Shown piece after piece: positions 1 to 7,948 of a stretch of DNA of 17,425 nt. The notes beneath the pieces were generated by a model. It saw nothing but the letters and a program-made list of their open reading frames with translations, was not told the origin of the DNA and did no database searches. This DNA comes from Chloroflexota bacterium (GTDB lineage: Bacteria; Chloroflexota; Limnocylindria; Limnocylindrales; CSP1-4). The stretch spans positions 1 through 17,425 of the forward strand of contig JAOUEG010000011.1 of the NCBI GenBank assembly GCA_029858845.1. The letters run 5' to 3'. Within the stretch, counting starts at the first letter, position 1. Each line of letters starts with the position of its first letter. The translations under genes and the position numbers were made by a program.

Positions 1-176
1 ACGTGAAGATCGCCGCGGAAGTCCGGACCACGGATTTCCCGACGAAGGTGATCAGGAGTGGCGATTCCGTCGAGGTGCAGTCGACCCGCCGCCGGACCGG
101 CGGGGCCCGCGGGTCGGCGTCCACGGGTGCGGCCGCGGCTGCCGGCGCCAGGGGCGGCGGGCGCACGCGCGGTTGA
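1..176 (+). CDS. C-terminal tail of an unidentified protein (partial)
   Basis: An open frame (codons from base 3) enters from the left edge and ends at TGA 174-176, giving about 57 residues. The first 25 or so alternate hydrophobic and charged residues (VKIAAEVRTTDFPTKV..., GDSVEVQ) and could be the last strands of a beta-rich domain. The rest is a low-complexity tail of Arg, Gly, Ala and Ser ending in GGGRTRG. Such basic tails are common on nucleic-acid-binding proteins, but nothing here identifies the family. A GTG at base 3 is the first in-frame start inside the window. With no ribosome site visible and so short a product, a gene continuing upstream is more likely. I do not recognise the gene. 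Confidence 0.5.
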   Translation, partial: VKIAAEVRTTDFPTKVIRSGDSVEVQSTRRRTGGARGSASTGAAAAAGARGGGRTRG

Positions 177-213
177 TCGCGCCTGCCCATCGCCCCGAGT
201 CTGGACGGCCTCG

Positions 214-240
214 GGCGAGCCGCTCGGGATCAGGCTCGCC
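214..240 (+). terminator. Hairpin downstream of the first partial gene
   Basis: GGCGAGCC at 214-221 and GGCTCGCC at 233-240 are perfect inverted 8-mers around an 11-nt loop, 38 nt after the stop at 176. There is no T-run, so it is either a GC-type terminator or a transcript-end stabiliser. The role is inferred from position. Confidence 0.35.
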
Positions 241-277
241 GCCAGGGCCCCGGACGACCTGACTCGGCGTTCTCGGC

Positions 278-283
278 TAGACT
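278..283 (+). promoter_or_regulatory. -10 box of a probable leaderless promoter
   Basis: TAGACT fits the TANNNT -10 pattern and ends 9 nt before the ATG at 293. No Shine-Dalgarno sequence precedes that ATG. The transcript would therefore start at or next to the start codon. No convincing -35 box is seen. Confidence 0.35.
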
Positions 284-292
284 CCGCGGGCC

Positions 293-841
293 ATGCATTC
301 CGCCGACCCCGGCGCACCGCCGGTGCGCCCGGCCGACGTCGAGCGCTGGATCACCGAGTTGGGCCTTGAGCCCGTCGAGCGCGCCGAGCGCGACGGCATC
401 GCCAGCTGGGATCTCGTCCTCGACGGTCGCCGCCGCTTCGATCTTCGCGTGACGGTCATCCTCGATCCGGCGCTTGCCCTGATCTGCTGGGCTCACTACG
501 CCCCGCCGATCAGCGACCTGTTTCGCAAGTCGTATCGGCGACTGCTGCGCTGGAACGACGAATTCCCGTTTGCGAAGTTCAGCGTCGGGGAGGACGAGCG
601 GCCGCTGCTGGCGGTCGAGCAGCCCGTCGCTGCGGCCGCCCTCGCCGGTGCCGACGGGCTGGGACTGGCCCTCGTCCGGATCGTCGGGATCGCGGATCGG
701 CTCATCGAGGAATCGAGGGACTGGATCTGGATGGGCGGGCGCGTCCCCGAGCCCGGCAACCGCGTCGGCCGATCGCAGGCCCTCCTCGCCCGATTCGCGC
801 CGCGCCTGCCGGAGTTGTTCGACGAAGGGGCCGGACGGTGA
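293..841 (+). CDS. YbjN/type III chaperone-like small protein
   Basis: This 182-residue soluble protein has no signal peptide or membrane segment. Its layout resembles the YbjN / CesT-like fold: an N-terminal helix (about residues 15-25, VERWITELGLEPVE), a strand pair with a conserved-looking WDLVLDGRRRFDLRVTVIL block (about 43-62), a helix (DLFRKSYRRLLRWNDEFPFAKFSV, about 78-100), a strand, and a long C-terminal helix (LALVRIVGIADRLIEES). Proteins of this fold are poorly characterised sensory regulators or secretion chaperones. The family call rests on fold pattern only. The ATG at 293 lacks a ribosome site but lies just after a TANNNT box. The stop overlaps the GTG of the following peptidase (GTGA, 838-841), so the two are probably translated together, and a chaperone-like or accessory role toward the peptidase is possible. 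Confidence 0.6.
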   Translation: MHSADPGAPPVRPADVERWITELGLEPVERAERDGIASWDLVLDGRRRFDLRVTVILDPALALICWAHYAPPISDLFRKSYRRLLRWNDEFPFAKFSVGEDERPLLAVEQPVAAAALAGADGLGLALVRIVGIADRLIEESRDWIWMGGRVPEPGNRVGRSQALLARFAPRLPELFDEGAGR

Positions 842-2859
842 TCGGACGACGCCTCGGGCCCGCGCTGCTGGCCGTCCTCGTCGCCGTGGGCATGCTGGCG
901 ATCCCCGCCGGCCCGACGGGCCCGGCCGACGTCCGTGCGGCGACGCCGGATCTGACCATCACGGGCGACGCTCTCTACGACGTCCAGCCGGACAAGCAGC
1001 GCGTACGGGTGACCGTGGACCTGACCATGGTCAATCACCTCAAGGACACGAAGACCAAGCGCTACTTCTTCGACGAGGCGTACCTCGACGTCATGCCGAA
1101 GTCGTCGGCGTTCCGCCTGACCCGGGATGGGTCGGGCAGTCCGAGCGTCAAGGTCACCAAGCGGACCGATGCGTACACCAGGCTTCGACTCCGCTACCCC
1201 AGGCTGTACAGCGGCAAGACGGCGAAGTACCGCCTGACCTTCGATCTCAAGGATCCGGGTGGCGACGCCGTGCGAGAGTTGCGCGTCGGCGACACCCTCG
1301 TGTCCTTCCCGGTCTGGGCATTCGCCACGGATTCCACGCCGGGCGGCTCCGTCACTGTTCGATTCCCGGCCGGCTACGACGTCAAGGTCGAGGCAGGGTC
1401 CCTGCCGGAACCGAGCACGGACGCCGAGGGGCGGACGGTCTTCCGGACGGGCAAGCTCACGTCACCGCTGTCGTTCTTCGCGTACCTCGTCGCGGATCGA
1501 CCCGGTGCGTTCACGGAGCGGGCCGTCGCCGCGAACGTCCTCGGGGACAGCACGACCGTCGTCGTCCGCTCGTGGGAGGACGACGCACCCTGGGGCGACC
1601 GCGTCGCCGAACTCGTGGGCGCGGCGCTGCCCGAGCTGGGCGAACGCATCGGGATCGCGTGGCCGCACGAGGGGTCGCTGGTCGTCCAGGAGGCCGTGAG
1701 CCGATCGGCCGATGGATACGCCGGCCTGTTCGACCCGGGCCGGGGACTAGTCGAGATCGCCTACTACGCTGACGACTTCGTGATCCTGCACGAGGCGGCC
1801 CACGGCTGGTTCAACGGCGCCCTGCTGGCAGACCGCTGGGCGAACGAGGCCTTTGCCTCGTACTACGCCGCGATCATCGCCCCGGATCTCGACGTCCGGG
1901 CTCGTGACGATGGACTGACCGAGGAGCTACGCGCTTCGGCGATCCCGCTCAACGACTGGGGCCCGGTCGGGTCCGTTCCGATCGCGCAGGAGGACTTCGC
2001 CTACGCGGCAGCGCATGGGCTTGCCCGCGCCATCGCGGATCGGGCCGGCGACGACGGGCTTCGGGCAGTCTGGACGGATGCCGCTCGCGGGATCGGCGCC
2101 TACCAGCCGCCGGCCGGGGAGGCAGAACGAGTGGACGGCCCACCCGACTGGCGCGGATTGCTCGATCTGCTGGAGGCCCGAACCGGTGCGTCGTACGACG
2201 ACCTCTGGAGGACCTGGGTCGCCCGTCCCGGCGACGTCGCTCTGCTGGACGCCCGCGCGGCCGCGCGCGACCGCTATGCGGCGGTGCTGAGCCAGGCGGC
2301 CGACTGGCGCCTGCCCCGACCGATCCGGGACGCGCTCCGGGCCTGGCAGTTCGACGCCGCGACGGCGCTGCTCGATCAGGCGGCGTCGGCTCTGGAGGCG
2401 CGTGGTCACGTCGAGGAGGCGGCAGCCGAGGCCGGCCTCATCGCACCTGTCGGACTCCGGCTCGCCTTCGAGGACGACGACGGCTTCGACGATGCCGAGG
2501 CGGAGGCCACGGCCGAGTTGGCCGCCATTACCTACTACACGGAGGCGGTCGCTCTGCGCCCGTCTGATCCCGACCCGTTCGTCCAGCTGGGCCTGTGGGG
2601 CGAGACGCCCGAGGCGGATCTCGTGGCAGCCCGTGACGCCCTGGCCCGCGGTGAGCTGCAGGACTCAGCGGCGGCCTCGACCCAGGCTGCGGCCACATGG
2701 GCGGAGGCGCAGGCGGTGGGTCAGGGTCGAGCGTTCAGCATCGCACTGCTTGCCCTCGCAGCCCTTCTGGCGGTTCTCCTCCTCGTTGCGACGCTGCGAC
2801 GATGGCGAAGCGGCCGGCGCCGGCCGATGACCATGACGGAGTCCGCGGCGGGCGAATGA
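838..2859 (+). CDS. Membrane-anchored M1-like zinc metallopeptidase (first of pair)
   Basis: This 673-residue protein has an N-terminal signal peptide (about 1-35, ending near VRAA), a long beta-rich extracellular region, a gluzincin catalytic domain, a helical C-terminal region and one transmembrane helix (about 633-653) followed by an Arg-rich tail. The zinc site is HEAAH at 318-322 with the third ligand probably Glu337 in WANEAF. The gap between the second His and that Glu is 14 residues, shorter than the 18 usual in M1 aminopeptidases, and no GAMEN exopeptidase motif is seen. It therefore belongs to a divergent M1-like group acting outside the membrane; the substrate is unknown. The GTG start overlaps the previous stop, implying translational coupling. 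The next gene is a paralog with the same architecture. Confidence 0.8.
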   Translation: MIGRRLGPALLAVLVAVGMLAIPAGPTGPADVRAATPDLTITGDALYDVQPDKQRVRVTVDLTMVNHLKDTKTKRYFFDEAYLDVMPKSSAFRLTRDGSGSPSVKVTKRTDAYTRLRLRYPRLYSGKTAKYRLTFDLKDPGGDAVRELRVGDTLVSFPVWAFATDSTPGGSVTVRFPAGYDVKVEAGSLPEPSTDAEGRTVFRTGKLTSPLSFFAYLVADRPGAFTERAVAANVLGDSTTVVVRSWEDDAPWGDRVAELVGAALPELGERIGIAWPHEGSLVVQEAVSRSADGYAGLFDPGRGLVEIAYYADDFVILHEAAHGWFNGALLADRWANEAFASYYAAIIAPDLDVRARDDGLTEELRASAIPLNDWGPVGSVPIAQEDFAYAAAHGLARAIADRAGDDGLRAVWTDAARGIGAYQPPAGEAERVDGPPDWRGLLDLLEARTGASYDDLWRTWVARPGDVALLDARAAARDRYAAVLSQAADWRLPRPIRDALRAWQFDAATALLDQAASALEARGHVEEAAAEAGLIAPVGLRLAFEDDDGFDDAEAEATAELAAITYYTEAVALRPSDPDPFVQLGLWGETPEADLVAARDALARGELQDSAAASTQAAATWAEAQAVGQGRAFSIALLALAALLAVLLLVATLRRWRSGRRRPMTMTESAAGE

Positions 2860-2878
2860 TGCCAAACGGACGAGGTCG

Positions 2879-5053
2879 GTGGGGCGGGTGCTGATCCGCG
2901 GTCGGTACGGCCGGCAGGGAACCCGCTGGCCGCGCCTGGGCGTGCCGTTCCGGATGGCGGCGGTGATGACCCTGGTCTCCCTCGCCGTTCTGGGCCCCGT
3001 CGGCATGCCGAACGCCCGCGCGGCTGAGGACGACCTCCGCCTCGAGGCCGGAGCGGTGTACACGGTCGATCCCGGGGCCGGCGTCATCAGGGTGCGCATC
3101 GACGTCCGGGCCACCAACCGCAAGCCGGATCTCGAGGAGCGGACCCCGACCGGGACCACGACGACACGCTACTTCATCGATCGCCTGATCCTCTATCTGC
3201 CGCGCGAGGCGACCTCGGTCAAGGCCGCGTCCGGCGGACTGGACCTCACCACCTCGATCGGGGATCGAGCCGACTACCGCAAGCTGACCATTCGCATCCC
3301 GCGGCTCTACTTCGAGGCATCGCGATCGGTCAGGGTCGGGTTCGAGCTGCCGGGCGGCAAGCCCCGCTCGGAGAGCGACATCCGCGTCGGATCGGCCTTC
3401 ACGACCTTCACGGCCTGGGCATGGGGAGACCCGGGGCTGGGCGCGGTCGAGATCGTGCTGCCACGCGGTTACGTCGATTCCGGCTATGGCGACAGCGTCA
3501 CGACCACGACCGATGACGAAGGGCGGCTGACGCTGTCGTCGGGACCGATCCGCGAACCGGACACGTGGTACCGCGTGATCAGTGCGGACCGTCCCTCACG
3601 CCTGACGGACCTACGCCTCGGATCGTCGTCCGGGTCCATCGTCATCCGAGCCTGGCCGGAAGACGAGGAGTGGCGCGACGAAGTCGCCGTCGTGGTCGGG
3701 AACGGCGTCCCGGCCCTCGAGGAGGCGATCGGCCTGGACTGGCCCGTCGACGGCGCTCTGGAGGTCACCGAGGTCCATTCGCCGCTGCTGGAGGGCTACG
3801 CGGGCTTCTACGACCCGGACCTGAATCAGATCCGGATGAGCGAGGAACTGGATGCCCAGACGATCCTCCACGAAGCGTCGCACGCCTGGTTCAACCTTGA
3901 CCTGATCGCGGAGCGCTGGGTCAACGAGGGTCTTGCCGAGGTTTACGCGGAGCGTGCCCGCGCGGAGCTGGGCGGCATCGAGGGGACGGACCCGGTCACT
4001 ACGACGCCGGGTGCCGAGGGGGCCTTCCCGTTGGTCGACTGGCCGCCGCCCGGGCGGGTGGATGACCAGACCTGGGTGATGGAGAACTATGGGTATGCGG
4101 CGTCGTACACGGTGATGGACCGCATCGTTCGCGCCATCGGCGACGAGGGCATGCGCCGTGTCTTCGAGGCGGCGCGCGCCGACACGATCGCCTACATCGG
4201 CGACGGACCTGCGGAGCCGTCCGTGGCGCGATCGGATTGGAGGCACTTTCTGGATCTCCTCGAGGAGGTCGGTGGCGGCGTGGACCTGGACGACCTCTTC
4301 GCGACATGGATCGTGGGCCCGGCCGAGCGGGCGACCCTGCAGACGCGTGCGGCGGTGCGCGAGCGGTACGCTGCCCTGGAGTCCGCGGGCGCCGAGTGGG
4401 CGGTCCCGCTCGGGATCCGATCCCTGATGGACGACTGGCGATTCAGTCTTGCGCGCGTCAGCCTCGCGAACGCCGAGGCCGTCGTCGTCCGGCGCGACGA
4501 GGTCGCTGCCCTGGAGCGCGACCTGGGCCTGGTCATGCCGCGCGATCTCGAGGCCGCCTACGAGGTAGCGCTGACCGTGGATGATCTGGCCGTCATCGAT
4601 ACCACCCTGAGCGAACGGCAGGATGCCGCCGCCGCGGTGCTTGTCGCGCGCGAAGGGCTGGCCGGGGACCGTTCGCCGTTGGTCGCGCTCGGCCTGATCG
4701 GAGAGGAACCGGAGGTCGGCTATCTGGCCGCGCGAGAGGCGCTCGCGGCCGGCGACACGCTGGTCGCGTCGGCCGCGGCCGACGCGACCATGGCGCTGCT
4801 GGCCGGGGCCGAGGAGGTCGGCCGGACGCGGCTCGTGATCGTCGCCGTGACGGCCGCCGGGATCGTCGTCACGGTGGGTCTGGCCGTGCTCGTCGTCCGG
4901 CGGCGACGGCGATCCAACCTGGCCGAGGCCGCCGTCGGGTCGCGCCGCTACGCTACACTCGCGGCCCCGACCTTCCCGGGCGGCGACGCCGAGCCGAGCG
5001 ACGCAGCCGGAGGCCCGGAGTCCGAGTCCGAACCAGGAGTCCAGACCGACTGA
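2879..5053 (+). CDS. Membrane-anchored M1-like zinc metallopeptidase (second of pair)
   Basis: This 724-residue paralog of the preceding gene starts 19 nt after it. The signal peptide runs to about residue 50 (cleavage near ARA-AED), with an unusually long Arg-rich n-region; GTG 2888 or ATG 2954 are alternative starts. The zinc site is HEASH at 331-335 with Glu350 in WVNEGLAE, again spaced by 14 residues. A conserved Tyr-rich stretch (ENYGYAASYTVMDRI) follows, as in its neighbour, and may supply the catalytic Tyr. Both proteins share a C-terminal helical region with an LGLxGExPE...AAREALAxG block. The transmembrane helix is at about 652-673, followed by five Arg and an acidic 46-residue tail absent from the first paralog. 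The end overlaps the next gene as TGATG. Function as a surface peptidase is inferred; one of the pair may have a modified specificity. Confidence 0.8.
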   Translation: MGRVLIRGRYGRQGTRWPRLGVPFRMAAVMTLVSLAVLGPVGMPNARAAEDDLRLEAGAVYTVDPGAGVIRVRIDVRATNRKPDLEERTPTGTTTTRYFIDRLILYLPREATSVKAASGGLDLTTSIGDRADYRKLTIRIPRLYFEASRSVRVGFELPGGKPRSESDIRVGSAFTTFTAWAWGDPGLGAVEIVLPRGYVDSGYGDSVTTTTDDEGRLTLSSGPIREPDTWYRVISADRPSRLTDLRLGSSSGSIVIRAWPEDEEWRDEVAVVVGNGVPALEEAIGLDWPVDGALEVTEVHSPLLEGYAGFYDPDLNQIRMSEELDAQTILHEASHAWFNLDLIAERWVNEGLAEVYAERARAELGGIEGTDPVTTTPGAEGAFPLVDWPPPGRVDDQTWVMENYGYAASYTVMDRIVRAIGDEGMRRVFEAARADTIAYIGDGPAEPSVARSDWRHFLDLLEEVGGGVDLDDLFATWIVGPAERATLQTRAAVRERYAALESAGAEWAVPLGIRSLMDDWRFSLARVSLANAEAVVVRRDEVAALERDLGLVMPRDLEAAYEVALTVDDLAVIDTTLSERQDAAAAVLVAREGLAGDRSPLVALGLIGEEPEVGYLAAREALAAGDTLVASAAADATMALLAGAEEVGRTRLVIVAVTAAGIVVTVGLAVLVVRRRRRSNLAEAAVGSRRYATLAAPTFPGGDAEPSDAAGGPESESEPGVQTD

Positions 5054-6081
5054 TGGGCCACCAGCGCGCTCGACCGTCGCACGAGATCATGTCCGGCGAT
5101 TCAGCCGACGTCTACTTCGCCCGCGCGGAAGGCATCCTGGAGAAGGAGGGGATGGACCCGCTGGTGACGATGGAGGTGTTCGCGCGCAAGGACGCCGTCC
5201 TGTGCGGGATCGACGAGGCGAGGAACCTCCTGGGCCACGTCCTGGCGACCGCCGATCCGTCCGAGACGACGCTCGAGGCCCTCGATGATGGGGATCTCGT
5301 CGGGTCCAAGGAGATCGTCCTGCGCATCCGAGCCCGCTACCGGCGGTTCGGTCTCTACGAGACGGCCATGCTGGGCATGCTCTCGCAGTCCACCGGCTGG
5401 GCCACCGCGGCGCGCGAGTGCGTCGAGGCGGCCACACCGGAACCGGTCATCAGCTTCGGGGCGCGGCACGTGCACCCGGACATCACCGATGTCCTCGACT
5501 ACGCCGCAATCGTGGGCGGATGCGTCGGAGCCTCCACGCCGGCGGGGGCTCGACTCGCCGGGCTCAACCCGACCGGCACGATGCCGCACTCCCTGGTCCT
5601 GATCTTCGGCGATACCGTCAAGGCTGCCGAGGCGTTCGACCGCGACCTCGGGCCGGACGTCCCACGGATCGTCCTCGTGGACACGTTCAAGGACGAGGCG
5701 GAGGAGGCTCTCCGGGTCGCTCATGCACTCGGCGACCGCCTGTACGGGATCCGGCTCGATACCCCGTCCGAGCGGGGACGCGTCACGGCGGACCTCGTAC
5801 ACGAGGTCCGCGCGCGGCTGGACCAGGAGGGCTACGGCCACGTCAGGATCGTCGTCTCCGGCGGCCTGGACCCGGAACGGATCCGCTACTTCAAGGACGC
5901 GGGCTCGCCGGTCGACTCGTACGCCGTCGGCTCGTACATCAGTGGCGCAGCGCCGATCGACTTCACCGGGGACATCAAGGAGATCGACGGCCGCCCGATC
6001 GCCAAGCGCGGTCGGATCCCCGGGGTGACCAGTTCGCCTCGGCTCAGGCTGGTGGACCTGGCGCCGTACCGCGAGGCCTAG
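5053..6081 (+). CDS. pncB: Nicotinate phosphoribosyltransferase
   Basis: This 342-residue cytoplasmic enzyme joins nicotinate to PRPP to give nicotinate mononucleotide, the entry step of NAD salvage (Preiss-Handler pathway). Visible family blocks are GDSADVYF (15-22), the FGARHVHP strand-loop (135-142), PTGTMPHSL (173-181), DTFKDE (210-215), RLDTPSERG (234-242) and the phosphate-binding VSGGLD (268-273). The length matches the short archaeal/Chloroflexi-type enzyme rather than the 400-plus-residue E. coli type. The ATG at 5053 shares its A with the TGA of the peptidase upstream (TGATG), and an AGGAG lies 13 nt before it, so reinitiation is likely. ATG 5089 (before SGDSADVYF) is an alternative start. 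Quinolinate phosphoribosyltransferase is a related fold, but the motif set favours nicotinate. Confidence 0.88.
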   Translation: MGHQRARPSHEIMSGDSADVYFARAEGILEKEGMDPLVTMEVFARKDAVLCGIDEARNLLGHVLATADPSETTLEALDDGDLVGSKEIVLRIRARYRRFGLYETAMLGMLSQSTGWATAARECVEAATPEPVISFGARHVHPDITDVLDYAAIVGGCVGASTPAGARLAGLNPTGTMPHSLVLIFGDTVKAAEAFDRDLGPDVPRIVLVDTFKDEAEEALRVAHALGDRLYGIRLDTPSERGRVTADLVHEVRARLDQEGYGHVRIVVSGGLDPERIRYFKDAGSPVDSYAVGSYISGAAPIDFTGDIKEIDGRPIAKRGRIPGVTSSPRLRLVDLAPYREA

Positions 6082-6161
6082 TCGCGCTCGGCTCGTCCGC
6101 TCGCGGACGGCCCGCCGGCGAGGGGAGCGCGGTGGGAAGCGTTCCATGCCACCATCCGCAG

Positions 6162-6623
6162 ATGGACGAGCAGGACCACGGCCACCCGCCCGAGGTTGAC
6201 CACGAGTCCGCCTACGCCCTGTTCCAGCGGGGCGCCGCGCTCCTTGAGCGGCGCCACCACGCCCAGGCTGCCATCATCCTGGAGCGCGCCGACCGGCTGG
6301 AACCCGGGAAGGCATCGATCCTGGAGGCGCTCGGGCGTGCCTACTTCAACTCCGGCCAGCATGAGCGGGCGCGCACGACGTTCGAGCGGTTGCTCGAGAT
6401 CGATCCCTCCGCCCATTACGCCCACTACGCCCTGGGCCAGAGCCTCAAGAAGCTCGGCCGTCGAGGCGAAGCCGGTACCCACCTCCGCCTGGCGGTCGCG
6501 CTGGATCCAGGCTCGGGACTCTATCGGGATGCCCTGGCGCGACTTCCCGGCAGTCCACGCGGGACCCGGGAACCGGGGCCGCCGGCGCCCGGCACCGCGA
6601 CCGACCGCCCTGCATCCGACTGA
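6162..6623 (+). CDS. TPR-repeat protein
   Basis: This 153-residue protein contains three tetratricopeptide repeats at about 17-49, 51-83 and 85-117. The signature spacing is seen in SAYALFQRGAALLER, ILEALGRAYFNSGQHERA and AHYALGQSLKKLGRRGEA. A Pro/Gly-rich disordered tail of about 25 residues follows. It has no signal peptide, so it is probably a cytoplasmic protein-interaction module; the partner is unknown. Start choice is open: ATG 6162 has no ribosome site, whereas GTG 6132, in the same frame and 10 codons upstream, follows AGGGGAG (6121-6127) by 4 nt. The gene lies 80 nt after pncB and 9 nt before the MFS gene, so it may belong to the same transcript. Confidence 0.78.
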   Translation: MDEQDHGHPPEVDHESAYALFQRGAALLERRHHAQAAIILERADRLEPGKASILEALGRAYFNSGQHERARTTFERLLEIDPSAHYAHYALGQSLKKLGRRGEAGTHLRLAVALDPGSGLYRDALARLPGSPRGTREPGPPAPGTATDRPASD

Positions 6624-6632
6624 GTCGTCGGC

Positions 6633-7913
6633 GTGACCGACAGCGTTCGCGGATCGCGCGCTCCCCGTCAGAGCGCGCCCGGCGATTCGCCCCTCCGTCA
6701 CGCGGATTTCGTCGTGTTCCTGATCGTCCTGGTGACCACGGCCCTCGCGATCGAGATGTCGTTCGTCGCCATCGGCTGGCAGGTCTACGCGATCCGCGGC
6801 AACCCGCTCGATCTCGGGTTCGTGGGCCTGGCGATGTTCCTGCCCCTGCCGCTGCTGGCGCTGCCGGCCGGTCACCTGGCCGACCGCTTCCCGCGCCGGA
6901 CGGTCCTGGCTGTCTCGATCGTGATCGACATCGCGGTCGCGGTCGGTCTGCTCATCGTCAGTCGATCCGGGTCGCCACCCGTCTGGCCGTTCCTCGTCCT
7001 GGCAGCCTGCACGGGCGTTGCCTCGGCCGTCGGATCACCGGCTTCGCGGGCTCTGACGCCGTCGCTCGTCCCTGAGGCGCTGCTCGTTCGCGCCTTCGCC
7101 ATGCGCTCGGTGGCCTTCCAGGCGTCGGCGATCGCGGGCCCCGCCCTGGGGGGTCTGCTGTTCGTCATCGGCCCGGATGTCGTGTACTCGTCGGCAGCCG
7201 TCCTCTCCGTGGTTTCCCTGCTCGGCGCGCTGGCCCTGCGCTCCGGCCGCGACGGGGCTCGGGCATCGACTCCGGATCTCGCCAGCGTGCTCGAGGGCGT
7301 GCGCCTGATCCGGCGGACCCCGGTGCTCCTTGGAGCCATCTCCCTCGATCTGTTCGCCGTCCTGTTCGGCGGGGCGGTCGCGTTGCTGCCGGTCTTCGCC
7401 AGCGACGTGCTCGAGGTGGGCCCGGCGGGCCTCGGGATCCTGAGGGCCGCGCCGGCGGTCGGAGCGCTGCTGTCAGCCGTGGCGCTGACGCGATGGCCGG
7501 TGCGTCGCCGGGCCGGCCGGACGCTGCTGACCGTGGTGGCGCTGTACGGGACATCCATCGTCGTCTTCGGGTTGTCGGAGGCGATGTGGCTGTCGTTCCT
7601 GGCTCTGGCGATCGGCGGTGCGACGGACATGGTCAGCGTCGTCCTGCGGCAGACGATCCTGCCCCTGGTCACGCCGGACGCGGTGCGCGGCCGGGTCAAC
7701 GCGGTCGAGATGGTGTTCATCAGCGCGTCGAACGAACTGGGTGCGTTCGAATCGGGCGTGGCCGCAGCCCTCGTCGGTGCCGTGCCGGCGGTCGTCCTGG
7801 GTGGACTGGCGACGATCGCCGTTGCAGCCATCTGGTGGCGGAGGTTCCCGGCGCTTCGTTCGGTCGACCGTCTCGACGAGCTCCGACCGGTGACCGTGAC
7901 CGCGGCCGGCTGA
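6633..7913 (+). CDS. MFS exporter, DHA3 / EntS-like
   Basis: This 426-residue inner-membrane transporter has about 12 hydrophobic helices. The loop between helices 2 and 3 carries the major facilitator motif A in the form GHLADRFPRRTVL (about 80-92). The arrangement (FVVFLIVLVTTALAIEMSFVAIGWQVYAI at the start, ALTPSLVPEALL and LRQTILPLVTPDAVRGRVNAVE later) is that of the DHA3 drug/siderophore exporter branch, which pumps small molecules out by proton antiport. The substrate cannot be read from sequence. The GTG start lies 9 nt after the TPR stop and has no clear ribosome site, so coupling to upstream translation is likely. It ends 35 nt from the convergent Nudix gene with no strong terminator between them. 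Confidence 0.87.
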   Translation: MTDSVRGSRAPRQSAPGDSPLRHADFVVFLIVLVTTALAIEMSFVAIGWQVYAIRGNPLDLGFVGLAMFLPLPLLALPAGHLADRFPRRTVLAVSIVIDIAVAVGLLIVSRSGSPPVWPFLVLAACTGVASAVGSPASRALTPSLVPEALLVRAFAMRSVAFQASAIAGPALGGLLFVIGPDVVYSSAAVLSVVSLLGALALRSGRDGARASTPDLASVLEGVRLIRRTPVLLGAISLDLFAVLFGGAVALLPVFASDVLEVGPAGLGILRAAPAVGALLSAVALTRWPVRRRAGRTLLTVVALYGTSIVVFGLSEAMWLSFLALAIGGATDMVSVVLRQTILPLVTPDAVRGRVNAVEMVFISASNELGAFESGVAAALVGAVPAVVLGGLATIAVAAIWWRRFPALRSVDRLDELRPVTVTAAG

Positions 7914-7948
7914 CGATCGACTCGAGCCCGGGGCCTGCGTCGCGTCTT

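Noticed and set aside
58..369. A 103-codon plus-strand frame at the left end
   Set aside because: The product is Arg/Pro/Ala-rich without domain pattern. It overlaps both the upstream gene tail and the YbjN-like gene in other frames.
4954..4959. TACACT as a promoter for pncB inside the end of the second peptidase
   Set aside because: No -35 partner is visible at the right spacing, and the TGATG overlap already explains expression. It is kept only as a weak possibility.
5101..6147. A 348-codon minus-strand open frame opposite pncB
   Set aside because: The product is Arg/Asp-rich low-complexity sequence, while the plus strand carries unmistakable nicotinate phosphoribosyltransferase motifs.
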